The notes: generated by a model not told the origin, from the letters alone. Numbered from the stretch's first letter, positions 34,808 through 43,771 are shown. The stretch is DNA of 64,000 nucleotides from Methanobrevibacter sp. (GCA_017434525.1 JAFRFD010000009.1:19039-83038); one strand, 5' to 3'. Numbers and translations are program-made.

Positions 34808-36256
34808 CTACCCTTTACATACCGCAATCGGTTTGAGTTTGGCTACAAGTTTGGCGATGCCTGTGCTGTCTGATACTCTGACAACGCTGTCAACATCCTT
34901 GTATGCTCCAGGTGCCTCTTCTTCGATTACGTGTTTGCTTGTTGCCTTAATCCTGATTCCTTTTGATTCAAGATCCTTTGTAATTTCATCGGCATCATAA
35001 TCCTTTTTGGCCTTTGACCTGGACAGTATCCTTCCTGCACCATGGGCAGTGGAACCGAATGTTTCCTCCATTGCCTTTTCTGTTCCATGCAACACATATG
35101 AAGCTGTTCCCATAGTCCCCGGAATCAATACAGGCTGTCCGACAGCACGGTATTTTTCCGGAACCTCTTCCCTTCCAGGACCGAATGCGCGGGTAGCTCC
35201 TTTTCTGTGAACCAAAAGGTCCTCTTCACGATTATAAACTTTATGATTTTCCATTTTGACAATATTGTGGGCCACATCATAGACTATGTCCATTTCCATA
35301 TCCTTTGCTGATTTACCAAGGACATCCTCAAAGGTTTCACGAATCCAATGAGTCATCATCTGCCTGTTTGCCCATGCGTAGTTGGCCGCAGCCGCCATAG
35401 CCTGAATGTAGTCTTGAGCTTCTTTTGAATCTAGAGGAGCGCATGCAAGCTGCCTGTCATCAATCTGAATTTTGTACTTTTTGTATGCCTTGTCCATTAC
35501 CCTTAGATAATCGGAACATACCTGGTGTCCGCAGCCCCTGGAACCTGAATGCACCATAACAACAATCATTCCTTTCTCAAGGCCGAACACTTCTGCAACC
35601 TCTTCATTGAAGATTTCTTCAACTTCCTGAATTTCCAAAAAGTGGTTTCCGGAACCTAAAGACCCCAATTGTGGAATTCCCCTTTTTTTGGCCTTATCGG
35701 AGACGATACTTGAATCTGCATCCACCATCTTTCCGTTTTCCTCCAAAACTTCCAAGTCCTCTGGCCATCCGTAACCGTTTTCGACAGCCCATTCGGCACC
35801 ATTGTCAAGAACCTTGTCGATTTCGCCCTCTTCAAGTTTTATTTTGCCTTTGCTTCCAACTCCTGAAGGAATGTTTTTAAACAGCTTATCTGAAAGCTCG
35901 TCGAGATGGCCTTCGATATCTGCCATTGTCAGATTGGATTTAATCAATCTGACACCACAGTTGATGTCAAAGCCCACACCTCCAGGTGATACGATACCGT
36001 TCCTCATGCTGAATGCCGCAACACCGCCAATCGGAAATCCATATCCAAAGTGAATGTCTGGAAGACCGATGGAATATCTTTGAACGCCCGGAAGGCAAGC
36101 GATATTGATAATCTGCTCAATGGCACCCTCCTCCAAATCGTCGAAATATTCATCGGCAATGTAAAATCTTCCGGAAGCCCTCATTTTCTTATCATAGGTT
36201 CCCGGAATCTCATAAACGTTATCCCTAACTTTTTTAATCTCGTCTTTAATTGTCAT
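34808..36256 (-). CDS. rtcB: tRNA-splicing ligase RtcB
   Basis: 482 aa. RtcB joins 2',3'-cyclic phosphate and 5'-OH RNA ends with GTP and Mn, chiefly the exon halves of intron-containing tRNAs. Visible motifs: [12 protein letters not shown] (metal-binding Asp/Cys), [12 protein letters not shown] and [11 protein letters not shown] (metal histidines), and [14 protein letters not shown], which contains the guanylylated histidine. The length shows that no intein is present, although inteins are common in this gene in archaea. The start is taken as ATG 36256 because the GTG at 36265 forms part of the GTGAT Shine-Dalgarno element. It leads a four-gene run; its activator archease is 1.5 kb upstream. 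Confidence 0.97.
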   Translation of the reverse strand: MTIKDEIKKVRDNVYEIPGTYDKKMRASGRFYIADEYFDDLEEGAIEQIINIACLPGVQRYSIGLPDIHFGYGFPIGGVAAFSMRNGIVSPGGVGFDINCGVRLIKSNLTMADIEGHLDELSDKLFKNIPSGVGSKGKIKLEEGEIDKVLDNGAEWAVENGYGWPEDLEVLEENGKMVDADSSIVSDKAKKRGIPQLGSLGSGNHFLEIQEVEEIFNEEVAEVFGLEKGMIVVMVHSGSRGCGHQVCSDYLRVMDKAYKKYKIQIDDRQLACAPLDSKEAQDYIQAMAAAANYAWANRQMMTHWIRETFEDVLGKSAKDMEMDIVYDVAHNIVKMENHKVYNREEDLLVHRKGATRAFGPGREEVPEKYRAVGQPVLIPGTMGTASYVLHGTEKAMEETFGSTAHGAGRILSRSKAKKDYDADEITKDLESKGIRIKATSKHVIEEEAPGAYKDVDSVVRVSDSTGIAKLVAKLKPIAVCKG

Positions 36257-36329
36257 AAGAATCACAAAATTTATTATGTTTTAATATTTGTCAGTGATGT
36301 TTAAATAAGGTTTGCTAAAAAAAGAAAAA

Positions 36330-36794
36330 TTACGAATAGTTGCATGGACCGTCCTTCCACAAATCATGCATGCTCAAGGAGGATTTTCCATAAGGAGTGC
36401 AACTAGTGTCCCAAATAAAAAATTCAACAGTTAAGTTAAGTTTTATAACCAATGCCCTTAACTCCGACTTGATTAACTTAATGTCATCTTTAAAACCATT
36501 GTCAAAATCTTCCTGCAAAGCCTTAACAACAACCAAAAGTTGAGGAGAAAAAATAGGATCATCATCCAACTCCAAATGAACAGAAGCATAAGGGACATGT
36601 TCCTCCAAAAGAGGTTTGGCTTTATTTAAAAGTACAATTAAGCCCCTATGGTTACTGCAAATTCTATGAATTTCATCGAAATTTTGAAATGGGAAATCCT
36701 TTTGGACATTATTGAATTCTCTTTCAAACAACTCATCATCGTCATTTAAAGCATTAACAAACTCAATTTCTTCTTTAAAATCATTATTATCCAT
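36330..36794 (-). CDS. Hypothetical acidic protein paired with HEPN gene (candidate antitoxin)
   Basis: 154 aa from ATG 36794, which has GGGGTG six bases upstream; the GTG at 36803 is part of that site. I recognise no named family. Residues about 70-130 contain a beta-rich segment (YASVHLELDDDPIFSPQLLV) and then strands around LTVEFFIWD. The start overlaps the end of the HEPN gene region (the Shine-Dalgarno touches the HEPN stop codon), so the two are surely translated together. The pair resembles HEPN/MNT toxin-antitoxin modules in layout, but I see no nucleotidyltransferase motif (GSxARG). Function is inferred from context only. Confidence 0.6.
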   Translation of the reverse strand: MDNNDFKEEIEFVNALNDDDELFEREFNNVQKDFPFQNFDEIHRICSNHRGLIVLLNKAKPLLEEHVPYASVHLELDDDPIFSPQLLVVVKALQEDFDNGFKDDIKLIKSELRALVIKLNLTVEFFIWDTSCTPYGKSSLSMHDLWKDGPCNYS

Positions 36795-36805
36795 ATAAAA
36801 CACCC

Positions 36806-37195
36806 CTAATAGTTAGGATGATTTTTAAAATATTCAATGGCATCAGTAATTATTTCTAAATCTTTATTATAATCTTTTAAGAATTTTTTGAAATGAACAA
36901 TGTTTACCTCGGCATTATAATCTGCTTCATTTCTAACTTTCCTCAATTTATTAAACAAATCAGAAATTTCATTTTCGGTAGTATCATCCGAGGATTGAAG
37001 CTCGATGAAAATATTTTTATGAACATCACTTGATTGACTTTTTAAATAATATTTGCCTTTCACATTAATCAAATATCTTCTAATAATTCCAAATACTCCA
37101 TAATAATACCTACTAATGCCTGAGCGAACATATTCCTCATCATCACTATTTAATAATACCAATGCCAATATTACAAATTTCATCCAATCGAACAT
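36806..37195 (-). CDS. HEPN-domain protein (candidate RNase toxin)
   Basis: 129 aa. EYVRSGISRYYYGVFGIIRR (residues about 20-40) is the SRxYY helix of HEPN proteins, and KLRKVRNEADYN near residue 90 corresponds to the C-terminal R-x4-6-H/Y active-site motif, here ending in ADY rather than His. Many HEPN proteins are toxin RNases in two-gene modules. A very strong Shine-Dalgarno GGTGGTGA (37202-37209) precedes the ATG, and two perfect palindromes lie upstream, compatible with autoregulation. It is the first gene of the pair with 36330-36794. Confidence 0.72.
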   Translation of the reverse strand: MFDWMKFVILALVLLNSDDEEYVRSGISRYYYGVFGIIRRYLINVKGKYYLKSQSSDVHKNIFIELQSSDDTTENEISDLFNKLRKVRNEADYNAEVNIVHFKKFLKDYNKDLEIITDAIEYFKNHPNY

Positions 37196-37235
37196 TTATT
37201 TCACCACCAAAAATTGCTTTGACTTTGAAATATTG

Positions 37236-37289
37236 TTCTCACGTGAGAATATTTACCTCAATTAGAAGTAATTCAACTTGAAATTTCAA
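37236..37289 (-). promoter_or_regulatory. Two perfect palindromes upstream of the HEPN gene (candidate operators)
   Basis: TTCTCACGTGAGAA (37236-37249) is a perfect 14-bp palindrome, 41 bp upstream of the HEPN start. TTGAAATTTCAA (37278-37289) is a perfect 12-bp palindrome about 30 bp further up. A TATA-like CATATAGTATATTAG lies at about 37291-37305, so both would fall around or just downstream of transcription start, where a repressor could act. Confidence 0.5.
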
Positions 37290-37368
37290 TCTAATATACT
37301 ATATGGACCAATTAGTTAAAAAAGGTTTTGTTAAAAGCTAAAACAAAATTCTAAAGAAAAATCAATAT

Positions 37369-37689
37369 TCATTTTCTAAACAATGCAGATATTCCCGCAA
37401 TGATTAAAAATATTGCACTTAAAACATTGATGTAGTCTGATCCGATAATTACAAACATTGTAGCAATGATGAAACCTACGCCCGCTACATCCTCATTGGT
37501 TTTGACATAGTAACTAGAAACAATCCCTAAAATAGATGCTGCAATAGCAATTAGGCCTAAAAAAGGAGTGTGCACTTGTCCGAAATGCTCTAAAAATATT
37601 AAAAAGGAACCTGAAAATATCCCAATGATGGACCCTATCAAACCCATCACCATTTCAAAGGTCCTTGTTACGGTTCTAGTTCTTTTCAT
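37369..37689 (-). CDS. Small four-helix membrane protein, DUF4064-like
   Basis: 106 aa. A short basic N-terminus (MKRTRTVTRTFE) is followed by four hydrophobic segments (MVMGLIGSIIGIFSG, PFLGLIAIAASILGIVSSYY, VGFIIATMFVIIG, INVLSAIFLIIAGI). The layout and the RTFE...GLIGSIIGI start resemble DUF4064 proteins. No catalytic residues are evident and function is unknown. It follows archease on the same strand with a 33-bp gap. Confidence 0.7.
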   Translation of the reverse strand: MKRTRTVTRTFEMVMGLIGSIIGIFSGSFLIFLEHFGQVHTPFLGLIAIAASILGIVSSYYVKTNEDVAGVGFIIATMFVIIGSDYINVLSAIFLIIAGISALFRK

Positions 37690-37722
37690 GTTTAATTATA
37701 TGGTCATGATATTATATATAAT

Positions 37723-38136
37723 TTACAAATCAACTATTGCCCGAAGCTTTACCCCGTCGGTTTCGATAACGTCCATCTTATGGAAAGTCACGGCCTTGAT
37801 TTCCGTTTTTCTTTCATGCTTATCCCAATTGATCCCTTCACCTTTTATTGCTGCTTTAAGATGCAGGTTTTCATCGATTTCAACATGAAATTCGCTGAAA
37901 AGCATGAAATCAATCTCATGGTGGAACAGCAACTCCTCCAAATAATCATAAAGGAGAGATACCTTGTCTTCCGAAGTTATCTCAAATGATATTTCTGTTT
38001 TTGGACAAACACCGGAAGTGTCAGTGATTATGTTAAACATTGCGATTCCTGCATTTTCAAATGCTTCATTCAATGTTTTTCCATAAGCCCTAAATCCAAT
38101 GTCGGCTGTCGCTTCGAAATACTCATACCTTTTCAT
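37723..38136 (-). CDS. Archease, RtcB cofactor
   Basis: 137 aa. YEYFEATADIGFRAYG at the N-terminus (metal-binding Asp in TADIGF), LLYDYLEELLFHHEIDFML, AVTFHKMDV, and the C-terminal LRAIVDL are diagnostic of archease. Archease speeds RtcB guanylylation and multiple turnover. It lies only 1.5 kb from rtcB, same strand, separated by the HEPN pair and a small membrane protein gene. It diverges from the small ORF at 38225. Confidence 0.93.
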   Translation of the reverse strand: MKRYEYFEATADIGFRAYGKTLNEAFENAGIAMFNIITDTSGVCPKTEISFEITSEDKVSLLYDYLEELLFHHEIDFMLFSEFHVEIDENLHLKAAIKGEGINWDKHERKTEIKAVTFHKMDVIETDGVKLRAIVDL

Positions 38137-38183
38137 GACTTTTCCCCAAAAATATTACTTATCAAATGCTCTCTATCTCTTTG

Positions 38184-38193
38184 TTTATATATG
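38184..38193 (+). promoter_or_regulatory. TATA box of the small membrane ORF
   Basis: TTTATATATG on the plus strand, about 32-41 bp upstream of the ATG at 38225, with GTGAT in between as Shine-Dalgarno. Confidence 0.55.
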
Positions 38194-38224
38194 TACTTTC
38201 AACAATTAAAATATAGTGATTAAT

Positions 38225-38404
38225 ATGTTGAGAAATAAAGACACCACATTACAAGCAGATTTAAGAAAAAAAAGTTCAATAGTAGATGAAATGGCATATT
38301 ACAATATAGATATTCAATCTTGCATGGTAATGCTTTTAGTAATAACAGCATTCCTATTATCTGTTATTTCTGTTGTTGCAGCTCAAAATCCATTTATTAT
38401 CTAA
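38225..38404 (+). CDS. Small single-pass membrane protein, unknown function
   Basis: 59 aa from ATG 38225; GTGAT (38216-38220) is the Shine-Dalgarno element four bases before it, so the GTG reading start is not used. A charged N-terminal half (MLRNKDTTLQADLRKKSS) precedes one hydrophobic helix (CMVMLLVITAFLLSVISVV) near the C-terminus. I do not recognise a family. A good TATA box upstream supports a real transcribed gene. Confidence 0.6.
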   Translation: MLRNKDTTLQADLRKKSSIVDEMAYYNIDIQSCMVMLLVITAFLLSVISVVAAQNPFII

Positions 38405-38506
38405 AGGATTTAATTGATTTTACAATACCAAACCCTTAGTTGCACATTAGATAAAGCTTACCATGCAAATCTAATGTTAACAGAAACTAATTTCCCGCAG
38501 GAAAAT

Positions 38507-39616
38507 TTAGATGTTGTAATCATCGGGGTTAAAACGCAATATGATTTGGCGGGAATTTCCCCTAACCCCTTTTCCTGTGAATTTGGTATCAATTAGCCTT
38601 ACGAATTCCAGTTTATCCAATGTACGATTGAATGACGCATAGCTGCAACCGGTTTTTTGCTTGAATTCTTCACCTAAATCTCCAGCCGCCCAGATACCAT
38701 CATGATTGACTATCATCTTCAAAAGATCCTTTTCCGCATCATTTAGGGATTTTAATGTTTCAGAAACATTGATTGACACCAATGATTCAATTGCTTTATC
38801 AAAGTGTTCCTGAGTGATTTCACGGCTGGCTGAAGCTTCTGCAATATTGCCGCATGATTTTAAAAGATTTATTCCTACTCTCAGATCACCATTTTCCAGA
38901 GTATACATTGAAATCTGCTCGAGAATATCATCGGACATCACGCCAGGGAAAAACCCTGCCTTTACCCTATCACCCAATATGTTTTCTATTTCGGAGTAGG
39001 TGTAAAGCGGAAACATGATTTCCTGAGGAATGAATACCGTATTTACATTCTTGTCGAAAGCGTATTTGAATTCCAAATCTGACAGGATTGCAAAAATGGA
39101 TGTTCTCACACCGGGATACTCCTCATATGCCCTTAAGATATCATAAACTACCTTATTGGCGTGATTTGTTTGGAACAAGTAGTTAATATCATCAAATGCG
39201 ATTACAAGGGATTTTTCCTTCTTTTGAAGTTCCTGCATGATTTGAGTATAGATTCTTGAGAACGGAACCCCTGTTTCTGGAGGCAAATGTCCGAACAGCT
39301 TTTTGAAGATTTGTGAAAATATTCCAAAACGGGTTGTATGAATCTGACAGTTAATATAAACGCAGACAACCTTTTCTGTTGTCTTTTCAACAAGCTCGAA
39401 TACCTTTCTAATTGCAGTTGTTTTACCTGTTGCAGGTGAGCCTAAAATAATTGCGTTTGAAGGTTGTCCTCCCCTTATGGCGGGCCTTATTGCCATTGCC
39501 ATCGCTTCCATTTGAGTGTCCCTGAAATTATAGTTTGGAGGCATGTAATCCGGATCAAAAGCATTTATATTTTGAAAAAGGCTTTCATCATACATCAAAA
39601 TATCTTCAATTCCCAT
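38507..39616 (-). CDS. cdc6: Orc1/Cdc6-type replication initiator
   Basis: 369 aa from ATG 39616 (the GTG at 39625 is an alternative). AAA+ ATPase: Walker A GSPATGKTT near residue 60, Walker B LVIAFDDINYL near 140, sensor region AILSDLEFKYAF, arginine-bearing NGDLRVGINLL segment, and a C-terminal winged helix (about 290-369) that binds origin DNA. It recognises origin repeats and loads the MCM helicase. It is the last gene of a run yczE-like - mptE - cdc6 with only about 22 bp after mptE. Candidate origin repeats lie 3 kb away at 42.5 kb. Confidence 0.92.
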   Translation of the reverse strand: MGIEDILMYDESLFQNINAFDPDYMPPNYNFRDTQMEAMAMAIRPAIRGGQPSNAIILGSPATGKTTAIRKVFELVEKTTEKVVCVYINCQIHTTRFGIFSQIFKKLFGHLPPETGVPFSRIYTQIMQELQKKEKSLVIAFDDINYLFQTNHANKVVYDILRAYEEYPGVRTSIFAILSDLEFKYAFDKNVNTVFIPQEIMFPLYTYSEIENILGDRVKAGFFPGVMSDDILEQISMYTLENGDLRVGINLLKSCGNIAEASASREITQEHFDKAIESLVSINVSETLKSLNDAEKDLLKMIVNHDGIWAAGDLGEEFKQKTGCSYASFNRTLDKLEFVRLIDTKFTGKGVRGNSRQIILRFNPDDYNI

Positions 39617-39638
39617 GTTATCCACTTGTTTTTTAAAT

Positions 39639-40358
39639 TTATTCTTTTAAATTGAATATTTCAACATTCTCGTTTTCAGCTACCCAATTTGTGAACTTTT
39701 CTGCATAAACCAATTTTTTCTTTTTAAATTCATCTGCCTGACCTAAAGCGTCCGGAAGGTTTGGCCTTGAATATTTGGTTACGATATCGCCGAAGTCCAT
39801 TCCCGCAAGGGTGATCTCTGATGCTCCAAGGGCTACTGAGAGAAATATTGCCCTGTCCCCATCGGTGAATCCTCCGAAGTTATAGAGATTTCCTACAGGC
39901 TGTGCCTGGGTTGTGCCCAATACATTATTGAAAAATGATGAGAGAGAAGCGATTTTCTCAATATTATCGCCATGCGCATGGATTGCAATGTTGGCCCCTC
40001 TGATGTTGGCAAGCAATATGTCATCAATATTGCCGTCCAAATCCGTTGCCACTATATCCGGAACCAGCTTCTCTTCAATCATTGCGGTTGTTGCGCCGTC
40101 TGCTGCAACCAATACATAATCTTTTAAATCATAACCCTGTTTAAGCATTTGAATATGCTCTTTTATTGAAGGTCCTGCACCGAATACGATGAATTTGTCT
40201 GAAAATCCTACAATCTCTGCCAAATCGTTTAATGTAAGACATCCTTCAGTTGACAATATTTCATCCAATAGTTTTGCAGATTCCTCGTCGTTTTCTCTTG
40301 AAAATCCAAAATCATCAAGAATTTCTGTATAATATTTTTCCCAGAGACCAAATTCCAT
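39639..40358 (-). CDS. mptE: 6-hydroxymethyl-7,8-dihydropterin pyrophosphokinase MptE
   Basis: 239 aa, DUF115 family. It activates 6-hydroxymethyl-dihydropterin for tetrahydromethanopterin biosynthesis, the archaeal counterpart of FolK. Motifs: IVFGAGPS near residue 58, VAADGATTAMIEEKLVPDIV near 85-105, TDLDG, then IHAHGDN and GGFTDGDRA. The length equals the Methanocaldococcus enzyme. It sits between the YczE-like gene and cdc6 on the same strand. Confidence 0.92.
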   Translation of the reverse strand: MEFGLWEKYYTEILDDFGFSRENDEESAKLLDEILSTEGCLTLNDLAEIVGFSDKFIVFGAGPSIKEHIQMLKQGYDLKDYVLVAADGATTAMIEEKLVPDIVATDLDGNIDDILLANIRGANIAIHAHGDNIEKIASLSSFFNNVLGTTQAQPVGNLYNFGGFTDGDRAIFLSVALGASEITLAGMDFGDIVTKYSRPNLPDALGQADEFKKKKLVYAEKFTNWVAENENVEIFNLKE

Positions 40359-40404
40359 ACTTAAACCTCACTATATTAATTTTAGCTTTTAATGATTAAA
40401 TAAT

Positions 40405-41055
40405 TTATCCTTCTTCAACGGGATTAACTTCATGACCTGTGATGTGTGCATACAAATTATTGATTTGCCTTAGGGTGAATCCTACCATGAATGCTGAAAT
40501 TACGGTTCCGATATAAACCGCACCGAAGACGTTTGTATACCACAGTCCGCACATTATCAGGGCGATTGTGACTGTTGTTGCATCGAAACCTATTTTGATT
40601 GTTGAAAATCTCCATCCGGTCACAATGGCCACCGCTTCGACACATCCCTCACCGGGAAGTGGTGAGATATTGGCAGGCATGTACAGAAATATCCCAAACG
40701 CTATTAAAAAGATGCTTAAGATTAAATACAAAAGATAAAACGGAACAGTATGTTGGAATGGAACGAATGAAACCAAAAACAGGGCAACATCGGTGAAGTA
40801 TCCGAACAATATGCAGTTTATAAGCTGCAGCAATCTTTTTTTGTGAAATTTTGACCTTAAAATCAGGAATTGAATCAAAATCAATGCCGCATTGAAGAGA
40901 AATGTGGTAACTCCAATGTCAATGTTTGTTATCAAGGCCAAAGCATAAGAAATAGAGCTGACTGGAGTTGTTCCAAGTGTTGACGTGATGGAAAATGCCA
41001 CACCCAGTGACATTATAAAAAGTCCACCGACAAATAAACAAATCCTTTTAAACAT
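40405..41055 (-). CDS. YczE/YitT-like integral membrane protein
   Basis: 216 aa with about five or six hydrophobic segments. The start FVGGLFIMSLGVAFSITSTLGTTPVSSISYALA and the PLPGEGCVEAVAIVTGW segment are typical of YczE-type proteins, whose function is unclear (transport has been suggested). No strong Shine-Dalgarno is visible before the ATG. The intergenic region to the divergent aminotransferase carries AT-rich promoter elements. Confidence 0.8.
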   Translation of the reverse strand: MFKRICLFVGGLFIMSLGVAFSITSTLGTTPVSSISYALALITNIDIGVTTFLFNAALILIQFLILRSKFHKKRLLQLINCILFGYFTDVALFLVSFVPFQHTVPFYLLYLILSIFLIAFGIFLYMPANISPLPGEGCVEAVAIVTGWRFSTIKIGFDATTVTIALIMCGLWYTNVFGAVYIGTVISAFMVGFTLRQINNLYAHITGHEVNPVEEG

Positions 41056-41257
41056 ATATTAATTAGACTACATTATCTTATAAAAAGGTTATTGTTTAAT
41101 CATTATTTAAGAAATTCAGGTAAATTTGAACAAAAAACTAAAAATTTCTAGAATAACACAATAAAAATGAATAAATCCATATATTAAAAATATTTAATAA
41201 GTATAAAGATAATAGATATACATAGCTGAAATTAAGCTAATATTTTGGAGGAATTTA

Positions 41258-42400
41258 ATGAATGATATTTTATTAATGCTTCCTGGACCAACAACAGTGC
41301 ATCCTAGAGTACTCAATGCAATGTCACAAGCTGTTGTTAACCACAGAAGCGCAAAATATGGTGAAATCTTAACTGAAACCACTGAATTGATGAGTAAAGT
41401 TTTCCAAACCCCAAATAATTCTTATTTATTAACTGGATCAGGAACTGCAGCAATGGAAGCAGGTATTGCCAACACTGTTGCTCCTGGAGAAAAAATGTTG
41501 AATGTAGTCGGCGGAAAATTCGGAGAACGTTTCATGAAAATAGCTAAAACCCATGGAATTGAAACAAAAGAATTGGCTGTTGAATGGGGAACTGCTGTTA
41601 CTCCTGAAGCTATCGAAGAAGCATTGGAAGCTGATGAAGACATTAAGGCTGTAAGCGTAATCCACAACGAAACTTCTACCGGTGTTGCCGCACCTATCGA
41701 AGAAATCGGTAAAGTGATGAAAAACTATGACGCATTATACATCGTTGATACCGTATCCTCCCTTGGAGGAGACTACGTGGATGTTGAAAAGTTCGGAATT
41801 GACGTCTGTCTTACCGGATCCCAGAAATGTTTGGCTGCACCACCGGGCATGGCAGCAATTACCTTAAGCGATGATGCTTGGGCTGCAGTCGACAAAGTGG
41901 AGACCAATACTTTTTATTTGGATTTGAAAGCTGCAAGAAAAAGTGGAGACAAAGTCCCTCCTGAAACTCCATACACACCATCCGTTTCACTCACATATGC
42001 AATGAATGAAGCATTGAAAATGGTTATGGAAGAAGGACTTGAAGCTAGAGTTGCACGTCACCACAAAGCAGCTAAAGCTAGCGTAGATGCTGTTAAAGCA
42101 TTAGGTTTAGAATTATTCGCTGATGAAGCAGTTTCATCTGCAACCGTGACCGCAGTCAAAATGCCTGAAGGAATCGCCGATGCGGACTTCAGAGGCACCA
42201 CCCGTGACAAATACGGCGTGGAATTAGCTGGCGGACAAGATCACTTAAAAGGAAACATTTTCAGAATCGGACACATGGGAAATATTTCCTACAAAGAATT
42301 GACCCAAACCTTTGCGGCAATTGGTATGACCTTAAAAGGTTTAGGCGTAATTGATGATGCAGGCGCAGGTGTTGCATCAATCGCAGAATCATACTTATGA
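41258..42400 (+). CDS. Class V PLP-dependent aminotransferase (alanine-glyoxylate/serine-pyruvate type)
   Basis: 380 aa. LPGPTTVHPRVLNAMS at the N-terminus, LLTGSGTAAMEA (PLP phosphate loop), IVDTVSSLGGDYVDVEKFGID, and TGSQKCLAAPPG with the PLP lysine are class V signatures. The Methanocaldococcus homologue is a broad-specificity aminotransferase placed in phosphoserine synthesis, so a serine-pathway role is plausible here. Strong Shine-Dalgarno TTGGAGGAATTTA before the ATG. The gene ends just before the putative replication origin, after a T-rich tract at 42413-42421. Confidence 0.9.
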   Translation: MNDILLMLPGPTTVHPRVLNAMSQAVVNHRSAKYGEILTETTELMSKVFQTPNNSYLLTGSGTAAMEAGIANTVAPGEKMLNVVGGKFGERFMKIAKTHGIETKELAVEWGTAVTPEAIEEALEADEDIKAVSVIHNETSTGVAAPIEEIGKVMKNYDALYIVDTVSSLGGDYVDVEKFGIDVCLTGSQKCLAAPPGMAAITLSDDAWAAVDKVETNTFYLDLKAARKSGDKVPPETPYTPSVSLTYAMNEALKMVMEEGLEARVARHHKAAKASVDAVKALGLELFADEAVSSATVTAVKMPEGIADADFRGTTRDKYGVELAGGQDHLKGNIFRIGHMGNISYKELTQTFAAIGMTLKGLGVIDDAGAGVASIAESYL

Positions 42401-42419
42401 TTCTGTTTACTTATTTTTT

Positions 42420-42660
42420 TAATTGAATTTCCAGTATAACTTATAAGCAACATTTTTTTCACACCAGTATAAGTTATAACTTTGAATTTACACTTGAAAT
42501 GCACCTCTTCTGTTAAAAAGTTTAAGTTATAAGTTAAAATTTACACTTGAAATGGAACTTTTTTATAAGTTATAACAAAAAAGTTACACTTGAAATACAT
42601 CTCTCATGAAAAATTAGAAGTTATAACAAAAAAGTTACACTTGAAACTTATGTCTATGCC
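42420..42660 (+). other. Candidate replication origin: four mini-ORB repeats plus AAGTTATAAC repeats
   Basis: TTACACTTGAAAT occurs at 42488-42500, 42541-42553 and 42584-42596, and with one change (final C) at 42635-42647, all in one orientation with spacings of 53, 43 and 51 bp. The element differs by one base from the mini-ORB TTACAGTTGAAAT described for Methanothermobacter Cdc6. AAGTTATAAC elements precede two of them at the same distance (42567 and 42618), so a 30-bp composite unit recurs; further copies of that AT-rich element lie at 42471 and, in variant form, around 42430 and 42521. These could be the unwinding element. cdc6 is 3 kb to the left. Confidence 0.82.
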
Positions 42661-42768
42661 TTAAAAAAAGTATTACTAAAATCAGAACCCAATAATAAAA
42701 ACAGTTATACTAAAAATATTTTAAAGATTAACACCAAATATAATATAACATACATAGGATGTGAAACT

Positions 42769-43185
42769 ATGGCAAATGATATAAAAACAACAGTAGACGA
42801 ATTGCAAAAATTAATAAATATAAATAATGTAATTGGCCAACCTATTGAAACCGAAGACAAAGTCCTGATTCCAGTAATGAGAATGGGAGTGGGATTCGGT
42901 GTCGGTGAAAACATCACAGGACAAGAAGGCAGCTGTGCAGTGGGTGCAGGTGCAGGATTAGAACCAGTTACCATGGTAATGATTCCTAAAGAAGGAAATG
43001 ACGCTGAAGGAGTACGCGTACTCAACTTAAGTAAAGGAAGCGAAGCCAACAAAGCATTAGGAGATTTAAGTTTAATCGTGTCTGATTTGGTGAAAAGCTA
43101 CCTTGGAAAAGAAGAAGATCATGATGAATCAGAATACATAGAACCTGAATTCACTACAAAAGTTGACATAGAAGACGACGAATAG
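42769..43185 (+). CDS. GerW family (YtfJ-like) protein
   Basis: 138 aa. VIGQPIETEDKVLIPV and the glycine-rich GVGFGVGENITG...GAGAGLEPVTMVMI core are characteristic of GerW/YtfJ proteins. First described in spore formers, they are widespread in non-sporulating bacteria and archaea and their activity there is unknown. It is followed 10 bp later by a DUF2953 gene, the same pairing as in Firmicutes, which supports an operon of three genes reaching 44033. Confidence 0.88.
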   Translation: MANDIKTTVDELQKLININNVIGQPIETEDKVLIPVMRMGVGFGVGENITGQEGSCAVGAGAGLEPVTMVMIPKEGNDAEGVRVLNLSKGSEANKALGDLSLIVSDLVKSYLGKEEDHDESEYIEPEFTTKVDIEDDE

Positions 43186-43195
43186 GAAATTCGAC

Positions 43196-43771
43196 ATGTT
43201 AAACATCCTATTGATGATTATTTTAATAATCATCATATTTATTATTATTTTACTCTATATTGGAGTTAAAATAGCTTTTATCTATGATAAAAAAGGCAGT
43301 GAATTGAAAGGATGTTTAAAAATACTTATTTTAAAAAAGATTAAAGTTTATTCTCTTGAATATCCCTCCAATGAAAGTGAAGAGGAAACCGAAGAGGATG
43401 AAAAAGAAGACCGTGACAACAAAAAAATTCTTGAATTGGCCAAACCCTGTTTAGGAGATTTTAAAGAATTCATCAAATCATTTACCAAATGCATTCACGT
43501 TACCAAACTTGAAAACCATCTGATTTTTGGTCTGGACTCATATGCAGACACCGCAAAATACATTGGATACATTTGGAGCATTTTAATAATAATCAACAAT
43601 TCCCATAAAAATGCAAAATTAACAGCCGAACCATCATTCAACGGCAGTGTTTTGGATGCCAAAGGAGTAAATGAACTGGACATCAACCTTTTGAAGGTGA
43701 TTCCCCCGGCAATAAAATTGATTTCAAAAAAGGAAGTCCGAGAATTTATAAAAGGTGTTAGAAATGGATAA
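43196..43771 (+). CDS. DUF2953-type membrane-anchored protein
   Basis: 191 aa. A long N-terminal hydrophobic helix (LLMIILIIIIFIIILLYIGV), an acidic linker (EESEEETEEDEKEDRD type), then a conserved soluble domain with GLDSYADTAKYIGYIW and AEPSFNGSVLDAKG. DUF2953 proteins accompany GerW proteins. Function unknown. It overlaps the next gene by 8 bp. Confidence 0.75.
   Translation: MLNILLMIILIIIIFIIILLYIGVKIAFIYDKKGSELKGCLKILILKKIKVYSLEYPSNESEEETEEDEKEDRDNKKILELAKPCLGDFKEFIKSFTKCIHVTKLENHLIFGLDSYADTAKYIGYIWSILIIINNSHKNAKLTAEPSFNGSVLDAKGVNELDINLLKVIPPAIKLISKKEVREFIKGVRNG

Noticed and set aside
34808..36256. Possible intein in rtcB
   Set aside because: All RtcB motifs are contiguous and the length is normal.
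42480..42650. Regularly spaced direct repeats that could suggest a short CRISPR array
   Set aside because: Repeats are only 13 bp, spacers differ in length and are themselves related AT-rich repeats; no cas genes nearby. The mini-ORB explanation fits better.
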